Of a DNA stretch of 64,000 nt, positions 1 to 11,549 are shown piece after piece. The position numbers and the translations under genes were made by a program. The notes under the pieces are model-generated. The model did no database searches, had not been told where the DNA came from, and worked only from the letters and a program-made list of their open reading frames with translations. Within the stretch, counting starts at the first letter, position 1. Every line of letters starts with the position of its first letter. This stretch comes from Paguma larvata (lineage: Eukaryota > Chordata > Mammalia > Carnivora > Viverridae): positions 51,240,960 through 51,304,959 of the forward strand of contig CM057839.1 of assembly GCA_030068075.1 (NCBI GenBank), given 5' to 3'.

Positions 1-238
1 TGAAAACAGGAGTGAAACTAAGATTTCTCAGTGTGCAGTTCTTTACATTATTTTGATTTCTGAGCCACATAAATGTATTATTTCCACACATAAAAATCTA
101 AGTTACTTTTTTAAAGTCAAGTTTTAGCAAATACTTGACACAAGAAAATTTTTATCATATATGGCTTTTGTGGAAATGGCCACAAAATAGTAATACAGAA
201 TATTTTCTTAAATGATGCATGCAAATACAGTCATTTTT

Positions 239-412
239 TAAATGTTTATTCATTTTTGAGAGAGAGGCAGAAAGAGAGGAGAACAGAGGATCTGAAGCAG
301 GCTCCCTGATGACAGCAGAGAGCCCAATGCAGGGCTCAAACCCACGACCGTCAGATCATGACCTGAGAGATAAAGCCTGATGCTTAACTGACTGAGCCAC
401 CCAGGTGTCCCA
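239..412 (-). repeat. tRNA-derived carnivore SINE, minus strand
   Basis: Reverse of the SINE: A/T tail, GA-rich body and GAGCCACCCAGG head at the right end. It is flanked by imperfect repeats (222-238, 413-430) that recur a third time after the next SINE. Confidence 0.9.
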
Positions 413-430
413 CAAAATATTGTCATTTTT

Positions 431-645
431 ATTTTTATTTTGAAGTTTATTTATTTTATTTTTGAGAGAGAGAGTGAGAGAGAGCAGAGGAAGGCAGAGA
501 GACAGAGTCAGAGAAACAATCCCAAGCAGGCTTCATGCTCTCAGCATAGAGCCCAACATAGGGCTCAAACTCACAAACTGTGAGATCATGACCTGAGCCA
601 AAACCAAGAATAGGTTACTTAACCAAATGAGCCACCCAGGCACTC
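431..645 (-). repeat. tRNA-derived carnivore SINE, minus strand
   Basis: Second of two adjacent copies in the same direction. It starts in TTTATTTTTGAGAGAG and ends in the reversed head GAGCCACCCAGG. The right flank (646-661) repeats the sequence found on both sides of the preceding copy. Confidence 0.9.
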
Positions 646-661
646 CAAAATATAGTCATTT

Positions 662-1828
662 AAAAAAATATTGGGTACATTTATAAGATTCAACTCATAA
701 AAGTTTGTTCTCCGACCAAAATTAAATTAAATTGGAAATTAATAATAAAAAGATCTTTGGAAAATCTCCAAATATTTAGAAACTAAACAGCACACTTATA
801 AATAGCACATGGGTCAAAGAAGAAATCCAAAAGGAAATTGCCAAGCATTTTAAGCTAAACAAAAGTAAAAACATAATGTATCAAAATTTATGGCACGCCA
901 CTAAAGCAATACTTAGGAGAAATTTTAGTACTAAATGCGTATATTGAGAAAAAGGAAGGATTGGGGCGCCTGGGTGGCTCAGTCAATTAAGCATCCAACT
1001 TTGGTTTAGGTCATGATCTCATGGTTTGTGAGCTGAAGCCCCATATCGGGCTCTGTGCTGACAGCTCAGAGCCTGAAGCCTGCTTCAAATTCTGTGTCTC
1101 CCTCTCTTTCTGCCCCTCTCCTATTCACATTGTGTGTCTCTCTCTCAAAAATAAATAAACATTAAAAAAAAAGAGAAAAAGGAAGGATTTCAAGTTAACG
1201 TCCTCAGCTTCTGCCTTAGGATACTAGAAAAAGGAGAGCAAGTGAAACCCCAAGAAATGAATTATGCTGTTCAGAGTTTAAATCAATGAAATAGAAAACA
1301 AAATAACTTTTAAAAAATTAATGAAACCAAAAGCTAGTTCTTTGAGAAAATCAATAAAATTGACAAATCAGGAAAGACTAATCAGGAAAGAGAGAAGACA
1401 CAAATTACCAAAATCAAGAATATGAGATGGGGGGGTGACATGAAGTGCAGGTATTGCAGATATTAAAAGGAGAATTAGTGAATATTGTGAAAAATTTTAT
1501 GCCAATACATTCCAAAACGTAGACTAAATGGACCAATTCCTTGAAAGACAAATTCCTTTAAAAGGCCAGCTGTTCTTCAGCTAACACAAGAAAAAGGAAC
1601 CCCAATAACTACATCTAACGAAGAAACTGAATTAGTAAATAACCTTCCCACAAAGAAAACCCCAAGTCAAGACAGCTTCAAGGTGAAGCCTTCCAAACAT
1701 TTAAGGAAAAATGCCAATTTTATACAAACTCATTCAGAAAATTGAAGAGAAGGAAATACTTCCCAATTCATTCTATGAGACCAGATTTGCCCGAATACCA
1801 AAATCTGACAAAGATGTCACAAGGACGG
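662..1828 (+). repeat. Old L1 ORF2 fragment (L1M type), 5' portion
   Basis: A-rich, broken L1 ORF2 text with recognisable blocks, for example the stretch around 700-960 corresponding to the end of the endonuclease domain and the start of the reverse transcriptase domain. Many stops and indels show a long-dead copy. It is interrupted by the SINE at 963-1172 and continues across the LTR at 1829-2175 into the fragment that starts near 2180. Confidence 0.8.
963..1172 (+). repeat. tRNA-derived carnivore SINE with perfect target duplication
   Basis: Complete copy with the GGGGCGCCTGGGTGGCTCAG head and an AATAAATAAACATTAAAA tail. A perfect 17-base duplication, GAGAAAAAGGAAGGATT, lies at 946-962 and 1173-1189, so it entered the older L1 recently. 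Confidence 0.95.
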
Positions 1829-2175
1829 TATTATGAATTGCCTATTTGTGCTCCTCCAAAATTCATATGTTTAAGTCCTAACTTCCAATATGATCAGTAG
1901 GAGGAGGTGGGACCTTTGGGAGATGATTGGAAGCCCTCATGAATGGGATTAGTACCCTTATGAGAAAAGACACAGAAGCTTGCTCTGTCTGCACTCTTGA
2001 CCATGTGTGCATACGAGAGGCCAGCGGTTCTAGGAGAGGGCCTTGCCAGAACCTGACCATACTGGTGCCCTGATTCCAGACTTCCGGCCTCCAGAACTAT
2101 GGGAAATAAATTTCAGGTTTTTTATAAGCCACCCAAACTATGATGCTTTGTTATAGCAGCTGGATCTAAGATGAG
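1829..2175 (+). mobile_element. Solo MaLR LTR (MST type)
   Basis: Typical MST landmarks occur in order: AAAATTCATATG near the start, GGAGGTGGGACCTTTGGG, CCCTCATGAATGGGATTAG, TCCAGAACTATGGGAAATAAA with the polyadenylation signal, and TTTGTTATAGCAGC near the end. It splits the old L1 in two, so it inserted after that L1. No internal region adjoins it. Only the LTR remains and it has no coding capacity. Confidence 0.85.
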
Positions 2176-2179
2176 AAGA

Positions 2180-4605
2180 AAGATGCAAATCGATATCCTT
2201 CAGAAATATAGGTGCAAAAATTCCAAACAAAATTTTCTCAAAATAAAACCGATAATATGTAAAAACAACAACACATTACAACCAACTGGGATTTATTCCA
2301 GGAGTGCAAAGTTAGCTTGACATTTAAAAATCGGTCAACTATAATTCACCATGTTAACAAACTAAAAAAGAAAAATCACATTATCATGTCAAGGAACACA
2401 GAAAAAAACATTTGACAAAATAGAATATAGCCTCCTGATTAAAATCTCTAAGTAAAGCACAAAGAGGAAAAACTTCCTCAACTTAATAAACCACGAATAT
2501 GAAAAACCTACGCCTATCACACTTCAGAGTAAAAGGCTCAATGCTTTCTCCCAAGATCAGGAATAAGACAACAATATTCCTTCCTCTCACCACTTCTACT
2601 CAACATTTACTGGAGGTACCAACAAATACAGTAAGGCCAAAACAAAAAACAAAAAACAAAAAACCACACCTTCCAGATTAGAAAGAAGTAGCATTACCTT
2701 TATTTATATATAATATGATTGTTTATACAGAAACTGTGATGAAATCTACCAAAACAAATTCTAGAATAAGTGAGTTTAGCAAGGTGCCAAGATACAAGAT
2801 CAATATACAAAAATCAATTGTACTTCTATGTTGAAATTAAAAAACAATACCACTTACAATAACATTAAAAAACATGAGATACTTGAATGATGACTCTGAC
2901 AAAATATATGCTAGACCTGTACACTAAAAACAACAAAACACTGAGAAGAGAAATTAAAGAAGATCTAAATAATGGAGATACACCTTTATGGATTGGAAAG
3001 CTCCATATTATTAAGATACCAAGTATCTCCAAAATGATCTACAGATTCAATGCAATCCCAAACCCAACAGGTCTTTTTTGTAGAAACTGACAAGCTAATT
3101 CTAAAATCATAGAGATGCAGAGGTCCTAAAATAGCCAACATCTTTGTAAAAGAGCGAAGATGGAAGACTAATATTACTTGATTTGAAGACTTATTGTAAC
3201 ACTATATTAATCAAGATAGTGGGACTTTGGTGTCAAGACAAAGAGATCAATGGAACAGTTTAGAAACAGATTCACAATATATATGGGTCAACTGATTTCG
3301 AACAAAGGTACAAAGGCAATTCAGTGGGAAAATGATACTCGTTTCAGCAAACGGTGCTGAAGCAATTAGATTTCTATATGCAAAAAATGAACTTTGACCC
3401 ATACTTATGTAAAATGACCTTTGACCTATACCATATATAGTAAATTAATTTAAACTAGATAATAGACCAAAATGTAAATTATGTATACAATTGTGAAGAC
3501 ATTTAGGGAAAAGAAAAAAGAAAATCTTTGTGACCTTTGGTTAGACAAAGATTTCTTAGGTATATCACCAAAACAATAATCCATAAAAGTAAAAAATGAT
3601 AAATTAGACTTCGCCAAAATTTAAAATGCCTGCTCTTCAAAAGACACAATTAAAAAAATTAAAAGACAAGTCACTGACTGAAAGAAACTGTTTGCAAATC
3701 TTATATCTGATAAATTTCTTTTACCCAGAATGTATGAAGAAGTCTCAAAACTCAAAAGAACACAAACACCCCAGTAAAAAAGTGGGCCAAAGATCTGAAC
3801 AGACATTTGCACCAAAGATATACAGATGGTAAGTAAGCACATAAATAAGCGTTCAACATCACTACACTAGGAAATGCAAATTAAAATCACTATGAGATAC
3901 CATTACATACCTATCAGAATGACTGAAATTAAAGACTGGCAAGAATGTGGGAGAAGTGGAACTCTCACACACTGCTGGTAGAAACAGAAAATGACACAAC
4001 TACTTTGTAAAACAGAATGGCAATTTCTTGAAAAGTTAAACATCTACTGTGTGATACAGCCATTCCACTCCTAGATATTTACACAAGAAAAAAAGGAAGT
4101 ACTATGTCCATATAAAGACTTATACATGAATGCTCAGTGCAGCTTTGTTTCAAGAGCTTCAAAATATTAACAGTGATGTCCATTAACAGATGAATGAATG
4201 AACAAACTAATTATTTCTACACAATGAAATACTACTACACAGCAATAAAAATTTATAAACTATTAAGACATGCAACATGAAAGAATCTCAAAATAATGAT
4301 GCTAGGTGATAGAAATTAGACAAAAATAGCGTATTTATTATAGAATTCCATTTATATAAAATTCTAGGAAATCTGAATACATCTACAAAGCAGACGAGTC
4401 ATTCCCAGAAAACGGAGGAACCAGGGGACATTATAAAGAGGGAGAGGTACACTTTTGGGGGTGGCGAATTTATTTGATCAATATTTTGACTATGGTAATG
4501 TCTCATGGTCATATACTTATTTCAAAACTTACAAAACTGTACATTTAACTATGAGAAATTTATTGTATGTAAATTATACTTGGTAATACTATTTTTTAAA
4601 AGATT
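2180..4605 (+). repeat. Old L1 ORF2 3' part and 3' end (L1M type)
   Basis: Continuation of the L1 at 662-1828. The reverse-transcriptase C-terminal region is recognisable around 2887-3090, followed by the ORF2 C-terminal text and the end of the element near 4605. Frames are broken throughout; the longest remnant is under 75 codons. Confidence 0.8.
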
Positions 4606-5201
4606 AGAATAACACATTAAAATGTCAACAAATGTTCTTATAAATGATTTCAGTTTTATCCTTTTGTTTTTCAGTATCCCAGTTCTCTTTATTGATCATG
4701 TTTTATTTTTGTAATAGGAATAAAAAGTTGTATTTCTTTTGAAAAACAACATTGCAAAGTAATAAAAGCCAAACTGGAAGCAGAAAATAACTGTGATACA
4801 CAGGATAAGTTGTAATATGATATGTAACATGTATTAGAATATTTTGACTAATCAATAGATCACAATTTAACACCCAAAATTCAATTTGCAACTCTGCTTC
4901 TTATAAGTTCTTATCCATAAGATATTGTTACATTGTGATAATTCGCTGAAGACATCTTTGTTGGTCTTAGGGTAGCTAGTCATATCCACCACCAGACTTA
5001 ACAACAACCAAAAACATAAAATGAAACCAAAGGAATAACCTTTAGTTGTGAACACATCTCAGAAGATCCAAGAACTTCTAAGTCCTGACAAATGAGTCCA
5101 AGTTCTTTGAGCATAAAGCATGAACTTTTTATTTTTACGAGTCAGGTCACAGAAAAAGCAGTTATAATGGATGTATTCCTTAATAAAGTTTTACTTTAAA
5201 C
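4606..5201. other. Unassigned stretch
   Basis: AT-rich sequence with no repeat family, exon or regulatory motif that I can name. Short open frames occur on both strands but have no recognisable content. Confidence 0.5.
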
Positions 5202-5211
5202 ATGAGGGTTT

Positions 5212-6044
5212 TCATACTGAGATACCACCTCACACCAATCAGAGTGGCTAAAATGAACAAATCGGGAAACTATAGATGCTGGCGAGGATGTGGAGAAACA
5301 GGCACCCTATTGCACTGTTGGTGGGAATGAAAACTAGTGCAGCCACTCTGGAGAACTGTGTGGAGGTTCCTCAAAAAAATGAAAATAGATTTACCCTATG
5401 ACCCAGCAATTGCACTGTTAGCAATCTACCCAAGGAATACAGGACTGCTGATGCATAGGGGCACGTGTACCCCGATGTTCATAGCAGTACTTTCGACAAT
5501 AGCCAAATCATGGAAAGAGACTAAGTGTCCATCAACCGATGAATGGATAAAGAAGATGTGGTATATATATACATACACACACACACACACACACACACGC
5601 ACGCACGCACACAATGGAATACTATGCAGCAATGAGAAAGAATGAAATCTGGCCATGTGTGGCAACATGGATGGAACTGGAGGGTATTATGCTGAATGAA
5701 ATAAGTCAGGCAGAGAAGGACAGATATCATATGTTCCCACGCATAGGTAGGCTTCGGGAGACCTAACAGAAAACCAGGGAGGAGGGGAAGAGGGGAAGGA
5801 AGGAAAAAAAAAAACCCAGAGAGGAAGGAAGACATAACATAAGAGACTCTCAAAGACGAAGAACAAACTAAGTGGAGAGGGGAGGTATGGTAGGGGGGAG
5901 AGTGAGTGATGGGCACAGAGGAGGGCACTTGTTGGGATGAGCACTGGGTGTTGTATGGAAACCAATTTGACAATAAATTATTCAAAAAATAAATAAATAA
6001 GTAAACGAACATTAAAAAAAATAAATCTTTAACGTATCAAAAAA
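5212..6044 (+). mobile_element. Young L1, 5'-truncated 3' end, with (AC)n expansion
   Basis: Carries the C-terminal ORF2 text (zinc-knuckle CX3C region, then [13 protein letters not shown]), a G-rich 3' UTR and the end ACCAATTTGACAATAAA with A-rich tail. Flanking direct repeats ATGAGGGTTT lie at 5202-5211 and 6045-6054. A stop interrupts the frame soon after the zinc knuckle (tgaaaactagtg at 5328) and an (AC)n tract at 5573-5612 breaks it again, so it encodes nothing. Confidence 0.92.
5573..5612. repeat. (AC)n microsatellite inside L1
   Basis: Alternating AC with a few AT and GC variants. It occupies the place where related L1 copies have TATATACAATGGA. Two other L1 copies in the window expanded at the same place (22981-23020, 58412-58450). 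Confidence 0.95.
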
Positions 6045-6189
6045 ATGAGGGTTTATTAGCTATTTTAAAAATTAAAATTTAATCTATGCTTACTATAACA
6101 AAGAAAAAAAATCTAAAACTGTAAAAAGAAAAATTATCTCTCTTGATCTCTACCATTCCCGGCCTTACTCCTAACCTAATGCCTCCCGT

Positions 6190-6970
6190 TAAACTCAAAA
6201 TTAAGAACCTGGAGTGTAGCCTCCCACACTTTTCTCTGTATACAGAAAGATATACATATACCTGCAAAAGGTATTTGTTATTTAAAAAAATAGTATTATA
6301 CTTTATATACTACTCTACAATCTACAATTTTTGCTTAATAATATGGCACAGACACCTCACAGTCCACAGATATAAATACAACATTCTTTTTTAATAGCTA
6401 CAGAAGATTCCATAACATAGGTAAGAATTAATTTATTCAACCATTCCTCTACTGATATACTCATTGCTTCCAGTTTTTGTCACTATCAATAACACCAAAA
6501 TGCTGGAATATATATTATGTACAAATACCTTTATATACTGGTTTTTTCTTTAATGAATAGAACCTGGAAACGAAACTGCTATATCCAAAGGTATATATTT
6601 TTTAATTTTACTAGCTACTACCATATTACTTTCCAAAGAAGCCATATGAACTTACACTTCTACCAACAACATATGACAATATCGTTTCCCTGCAAACTTG
6701 TAGTTACTGAACATTATAATACTTTTGATTTTTGGCCCAAGCAATGCATTAGAATTGCTATCTTATTGTATAATTTACATCTCTCTAACTATTAAGCAGG
6801 GTTAGAACATATGTTCGTATACTTATTGGCCATTTGGATTTCCTCTCCTGTGCCATGCTTATTTAAATCCTTTGCCTATTTTCTATTGGATGATATGGTG
6901 TTTCTCATCAATTTGTTAGATATATTTGTATATTAAGAGTATTAATCCTCTATCGCAAGTGTTAGATATC
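6190..6970 (-). repeat. Old L1 3' region, minus strand
   Basis: The reverse of L1 ORF2/3' text can be followed, for example CTTATTGGCCATTTGGATTTCC, then CCTTTGCCTATTTTCTATTGG and the ATATTAAGAGTATTAATCC block. Heavily diverged and without usable frames. Confidence 0.65.
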
Positions 6971-7189
6971 TATCAAAATGTGAGTTTTAAGTTAGGGGGT
7001 TACTACCTGAAATCATTTTTTCATTCAAATAATGTCATCAATGATGGTTCAATTATTACCACATATATCTGAAGACTATTTATATATTATATAGTTCAAA
7101 AATTGTATACCTGCATTGAAAGTTGCAGAAAGCAACAACAGTCATTAAACAGAAAATAAAAAGCAACAAAATGCATCAAGAAATGTTTC

Positions 7190-7990
7190 TTCAGCGTGGT
7201 GCCCAGGAGAGAGAAGATTAAAGAAAATTCAGGCACGGAATAAAGGCCGTGGTAGAGAAGCTGGAGGAGACTTCAGGCCAGACTACAGAGCTTTAAAAGT
7301 TGATGGAACACTTCCCTTTGAGGGCTCTATTTTATCTAAAGAAATCTCTAATGAAATCCTTGCCTCCAAGTAAATTTTCAGGTAATGAGTGGCAATTACT
7401 GCGCTATTGAAAATAAGGCAAATCTTAAGGACTGGAGGCTCTGCTCTCCATTCTGTAAGCGAACCTTAGTTAACACCTTCCTGGAGGCCTTTTGTGTAAG
7501 CTTTGGCAGTCATTCATTAAAAATGACAAGTGTCTGCAATGATTGTTTCACATTATCTGCAGACACAAAAATGACAGAGTTTTTCCATGTTCTTCTGTCA
7601 TTTACATGCTGATGAATTTCTCAAACCTCTTTAAATTATTTACAAATGTCCCCCTCCCCCATAAAATCGTTCACGCTGTTGACATTGTGCCAAAAACCAT
7701 CATTTTAAGAGTATAATGTTGTAATTCTTGCAGAAAATCTTTGTGGGCCCTAATTGCTTGGATAAAAGTTCAGTGTGTCCAGTAAACCTTAAATGACCTC
7801 GCGTGTAATTGGCCCACTGACAGCAGCGAGAAGATTATGTAAGGAAGCAGAAATATAACTCTGAAGTCGACTTTAAAGGCATCTATTGAAAACCTGCTGC
7901 CCTGGAGCATGGCCTCGTAAGGCAAACTCTGGAAGGAATACCAGCTTGATTCAATATAGTTTAACTTCAAGAACAAAAACATGAAGGAAC
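7190..7990. promoter_or_regulatory. Repeat-free candidate conserved non-coding element
   Basis: About 800 bases in VWA8 intron 2 with no repeat remnant, unlike the sequence around it. It has balanced composition, several TAATT/CAATTA cores and two adjacent short inverted repeats: GTGTCTGCA at 7530-7538 with its complement at 7558-7566, and AATGACAGA at 7570-7578 with its complement at 7594-7602. No coding frame is convincing. The regulatory reading is inference only. Confidence 0.3.
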
Positions 7991-7999
7991 CCCTTTTTT

Positions 8000-8388
8000 A
8001 AGAGCTGACAATTTCATCTAAGCCTTGAGATTCTGTTTTCATACAAAAAAAGCAAAAATCTTCAATTATGCACTTCAGCACTTGCAGGGGAGAGACTCGA
8101 GACTAAGATAATAAGTGGGAGTTATAATGGTCAAGGCAGGAGGTGACAAGACCTAGATAATAAAATAAACTCAAGAACAGTCCAACTCCTTTGTCTGTTA
8201 TGTGCCAGGCACCAGGCTAGATCCTGCAGCTACAAAGACCCTGCTGTGCCCAACACTGTGAAGACAGAAACAGTTCAGATGAGAAGTAGACAACCCACTA
8301 TAAAATATAAGCATTCGTCAGCTCAATCAAATGGTCAATGAATTAAGACATTTTACTCTCACAAGTAATGCTGTTTTCACATAGTTTT
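8000..8388. other. Mostly unassigned; possible ancient repeat at 8180-8290
   Basis: The stretch TATGTGCCAGGCACCAGG and what follows resembles the common mammalian text that begins with a variant of TGTGCCAGGCACTGTGC. I cannot name the family. The rest shows nothing I can identify. Confidence 0.3.
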
Positions 8389-8402
8389 AAATTGAATTTT
8401 AG

Positions 8403-8617
8403 GGGCACCTGGGTGGCTCAGTTGGTTGAGTGTCTGACTTCGGCTCAGGTCATGATCTCCTGGTTCGTGAGTTGGAGCCTCACATTGGGCTCACTGCTAT
8501 CAGCTCAGAGCCCACTCGATCTTCTGTCTGCCCCCTCTTTCTCTCTGTCCCTTCCCCACTCAGGCTCTCTCAAAAATAAACAAACATTTTAAATAAATAA
8601 ATAATAAATAAATAAAT
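8403..8617 (+). repeat. tRNA-derived carnivore SINE with (AATA)n tail
   Basis: Head GGGGCACCTGGGTGGCTCAG, then a tail expanded to repeated AAATA units. The flanking repeats AAATTGAATTTTAG (8389-8402) and AAACTGAATTTTAG (8618-8631) differ at one base. Confidence 0.92.
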
Positions 8618-8639
8618 AAACTGAATTTTAGATTTCCAC

Positions 8640-9224
8640 TTAAGAATATTCTCAGTCTATTGGATGCCTGCCAGCTAATAGTCTTTCTACCACTTCTACT
8701 AAATAGATGTTATATATGAATATCAGGGTTCGTGTTTCAACATTGTGATTTTTATTTCTTCATTACTGAAAGACAATAGTTGATTTTCAGTGCTCTGAAT
8801 AACTTTGAAAAAGACAGAAATAAAATAGCACTGCCATGTCTCAATGATTTGAATATTTTTCAATATTTTCAGTATTTTTTTTACACTCTTAAATTCCAAA
8901 AGAGTTATCTAATATACCATTCTTCTTTTCATTCCAGGACTTACTCTAAAGAAAAGTACCCAGAGATACTATGGTAAACTATAAAAGGAAAATCAAACGG
9001 AAGTCAGGAAATCTGGGCTTTGCTACTAATTAATTAATTAGTCTTCTGACCTTGTTCTTGTGGTCCTATTTTCCTGGTTATGAAATGAGTTTTAGAGAGG
9101 ATAATAATTGCTGAAGTTCCTTTTCTTAACAAAATATTAAATATCCAAACACAAAGAACTAAATTGAAGCATAAATATGGATAGGAAAGTAAGAGGGTAT
9201 CAAACTTCCCAACAAAACAGTTTT
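8640..9224. other. Unassigned stretch
   Basis: AT-rich sequence without a recognisable repeat or exon. Confidence 0.5.
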
Positions 9225-9241
9225 CAAAATATTTTAAAATA

Positions 9242-9520
9242 TTTATTTATTTATTTATTTATTTTTATTTAAATCCAGGTAGTTAATATACAGTGTGGTA
9301 TTGATTACAGGAATAAAATTTAGTGATTCATCACTTACATACAACACCCAGTGCTCATCACAAGTGCCCTCCTTAAAGCCCATCACCCATTTAGCCCATT
9401 CCCCCCACCTCCCCTCCAGCAACTCAGTTTGTCCTCAGTATTTAAGAGGTTCTAATGGTTTGCCTCCCTCTCTGTTTTCACTTATTTTTCTTTCCCTTCC
9501 CTTATGTTCGTCTGTTTGAC
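9242..9520 (-). mobile_element. L1 3' UTR, short 5'-truncated insertion, minus strand
   Basis: Reverse of the L1 3' end: a TTTA-rich tail, then TTAATATACAGTGTGGTATT and the CACCCAGTGCTCATCACAAG block. A perfect 17-base duplication CAAAATATTTTAAAATA flanks it (9225-9241, 9521-9537). The tail (GGATTTAAATAA sense) marks a different L1 subfamily from the copies at 5.2, 28 and 51 kb. Confidence 0.9.
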
Positions 9521-9540
9521 CAAAATATTTTAAAATACTT

Positions 9541-9757
9541 TATTTTTTTAAGTTCATTTATTTATTTTGAGAGAGTGTGTGTGTGAGAGAGAGCAGGAGA
9601 GGGGCAGAAAAAGAGGGAGAGGAAGAGAATTCCAAGCAGGTTCTGTACTATCAGTGTGGAGCCTGATGTGGGGCTCGAACTCACAAACTGCAAGTTCATG
9701 ACCTGAACCAAAATCAAGAGTCAGATGCTTCACTTACTGAGCCACCCAGGCACCCCC
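9541..9757 (-). repeat. tRNA-derived carnivore SINE inserted beside L1
   Basis: Minus-strand copy ending in GAGCCACCCAGGCACCCC. The following AAATATTTTAAAA (9758-9770) is a third copy of the repeat that already flanks the neighbouring L1. Confidence 0.92.
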
Positions 9758-9770
9758 AAATATTTTAAAA

Positions 9771-11229
9771 AGTAACTCCAAAAGAGGACAAAAAACCTAT
9801 CAAAGTTTTTTCATAACCAAATCTTGTAATCTCCAATCTCCAATCTCTAGTCATGTAATAGCAAGAGTGAAGCCAAAGAATTATAACTTTCCCATCTTGG
9901 AAATAGTTCCTGAGAGAGGGAGAAGTATTTCAAAGAATACGATACTTGAACCTAATATAGTAAGTAGATGCACAAAAACATGTTTCATTAATGAGTAAAT
10001 ATATCTAACCTAATAAATATGTAGTAACATGTAATGCTTCTGTGGATAAGTAAGATTCGGGTTGACTTATTAGCTCAGCCACTTTTCCTACTTCAAGTTA
10101 AACAAACTCTCAATAGTCTTTGCCTTACAAATGGGTACAGTTGCTCATACAAAAGACTAGTAGAGACAATGTTAGGATTTACTACTGGGTAAAACATGCT
10201 ACTGTCATTTTGACATACAAACAATAATGTATCTAAGGATACTTGCATTATGAATATGGTGGGAACAATGATGAATGGATAGCAAGCACAGAAAATGAAA
10301 GCTGGAGTCTATACAGCATCCAACTGCTTTCAATATAAATTCTCTTCGGATAAATTTCAAAGGGAAAGCTACCAATAACCAAACACAAAATAAATGACAA
10401 TTTTTCATTACATAAGATATATATGAAAACAACAATAAAAATTGTAAGTATATAAAACCAGAACATGTTGAGGGTTTTTCTTTGTTTGCTTTTCTGGGGT
10501 TTTTGGTGGCAATTTATAGTTTTGCTATATTTAAAAACAGATACCATTTACACTTGGAACTTGATTTGAGTCAGCCACTGCTGTACTGCCCCCCAGTCAT
10601 TTGCAAAATATGAAAATACATTCATTCAAAGCATATGTTTATAAGTCTTAAAACTGATATTATTACTAAGATCCCTTGAATCCTTAAAGCTAGTATAGTC
10701 TTACTATACATTCTCTCACTTAATAAGAAGATCCCCCAAATAACTTAGCATTTGGGCTACAATAAAATATTTTAGCAGACTCCAAGAGGAGGGAGACTAG
10801 GGCCTCTTACTTTAAGTTGAAGGATAGTGCTCTCCCCTGCTGAGAGCTGTCAGGCAATGACATGCTTCCTGTCTAGGTGAGCCTTGAAAGGCCAACATTC
10901 TTTCCACACTGTAAACACATGAAGTTTTGCCTTTAAAAGAAAACTGAAGGTTTTTTGAAGAGCCTACCCCCACCATGTGTGATTCTGGAAACAACCTAAC
11001 TAGGAGCAAATTCAAAATCAAATCTAGAGAAGATGTAATCCAGATTCACTTTTTTCAGGGTAGGACTAAATGAAGATGAAAATGTTTTTAGCGTATCTCT
11101 TCAGCACAATCATCGCAGCCCTTAGTAATAACCATATGCAGCAGTGTCACAGGCATGGGAGAGTGGGGAAATGCAAAGGAACAGAATCAGGAGGCTGAGG
11201 AAACGACTGTGTCAGGGACTCACATAGTT
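9771..11229. other. Unassigned stretch
   Basis: About 1.4 kb of intron with no repeat family I can name and no exon-like segment. Two overlapping open frames of 76 and 99 codons on the minus strand (10205-10547) have low-complexity hydrophobic content and no recognisable domain. Confidence 0.45.
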
Positions 11230-11380
11230 ACTATGTGAGCACCATGTGCCAGACACTATGCTATCCATGTCACATAAGCTATTCCATTCAAGCCTTACAG
11301 TATATCCATAAGGTTGAAATAATTGTTCCCACAATGTCAAGGAAATCTGGAGCAGTTAAATGACTACAGAAATTCACACA
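11230..11380 (-). repeat. MIR, minus strand
   Basis: The order of text fits a reversed MIR: ACCATGTGCCAGACACTATGC, CATAAGCTATTCCATTC, a degraded ACAGATGAGGAAACTGAGG region and CAGTTAAATGACT. Confidence 0.6.
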
Positions 11381-11387
11381 TCTAAAA

Positions 11388-11452
11388 GAGAAAAGGAGAA
11401 AGGGAGAAAGGGAGAAAGGGAGAAAGGGAGAAAGGGAGAAAGGGAGAAAGAG

Positions 11453-11502
<50 letters not shown>

Positions 11503-11545
11503 GAAAGAGAAAGAGAGAGAGAAAGAAAGAAAGGGAAGGAAATTA
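11388..11545. repeat. (GGGAGAAA)n / (GAAA)n purine tract
   Basis: About 160 bases of uninterrupted purine: eight-base GGGAGAAA-type units first, then pure GAAA units, then mixed GAAA/GAGA. The plus strand reads as a charged Lys/Glu/Arg frame, which is an artefact of the repeat. Confidence 0.95.
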
Positions 11546-11549
11546 AAAG

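Noticed and set aside
963..1030. tRNA-Lys gene
   Set aside because: The tRNA-like A and B boxes belong to SINE heads; the acceptor stem does not close and the CT-rich body and A tail follow. The same holds for every other SINE copy.
1829..2175. Part of a full endogenous retrovirus
   Set aside because: Old L1 sequence resumes on both sides, so only a solo LTR is present. The same reasoning applies to 38947-39436, where no internal retroviral text adjoins.
5521..6012. 163-codon minus-strand frame
   Set aside because: It is antisense of the L1 3' end and the CA repeat; the Cys/Val run comes from (GT)n.
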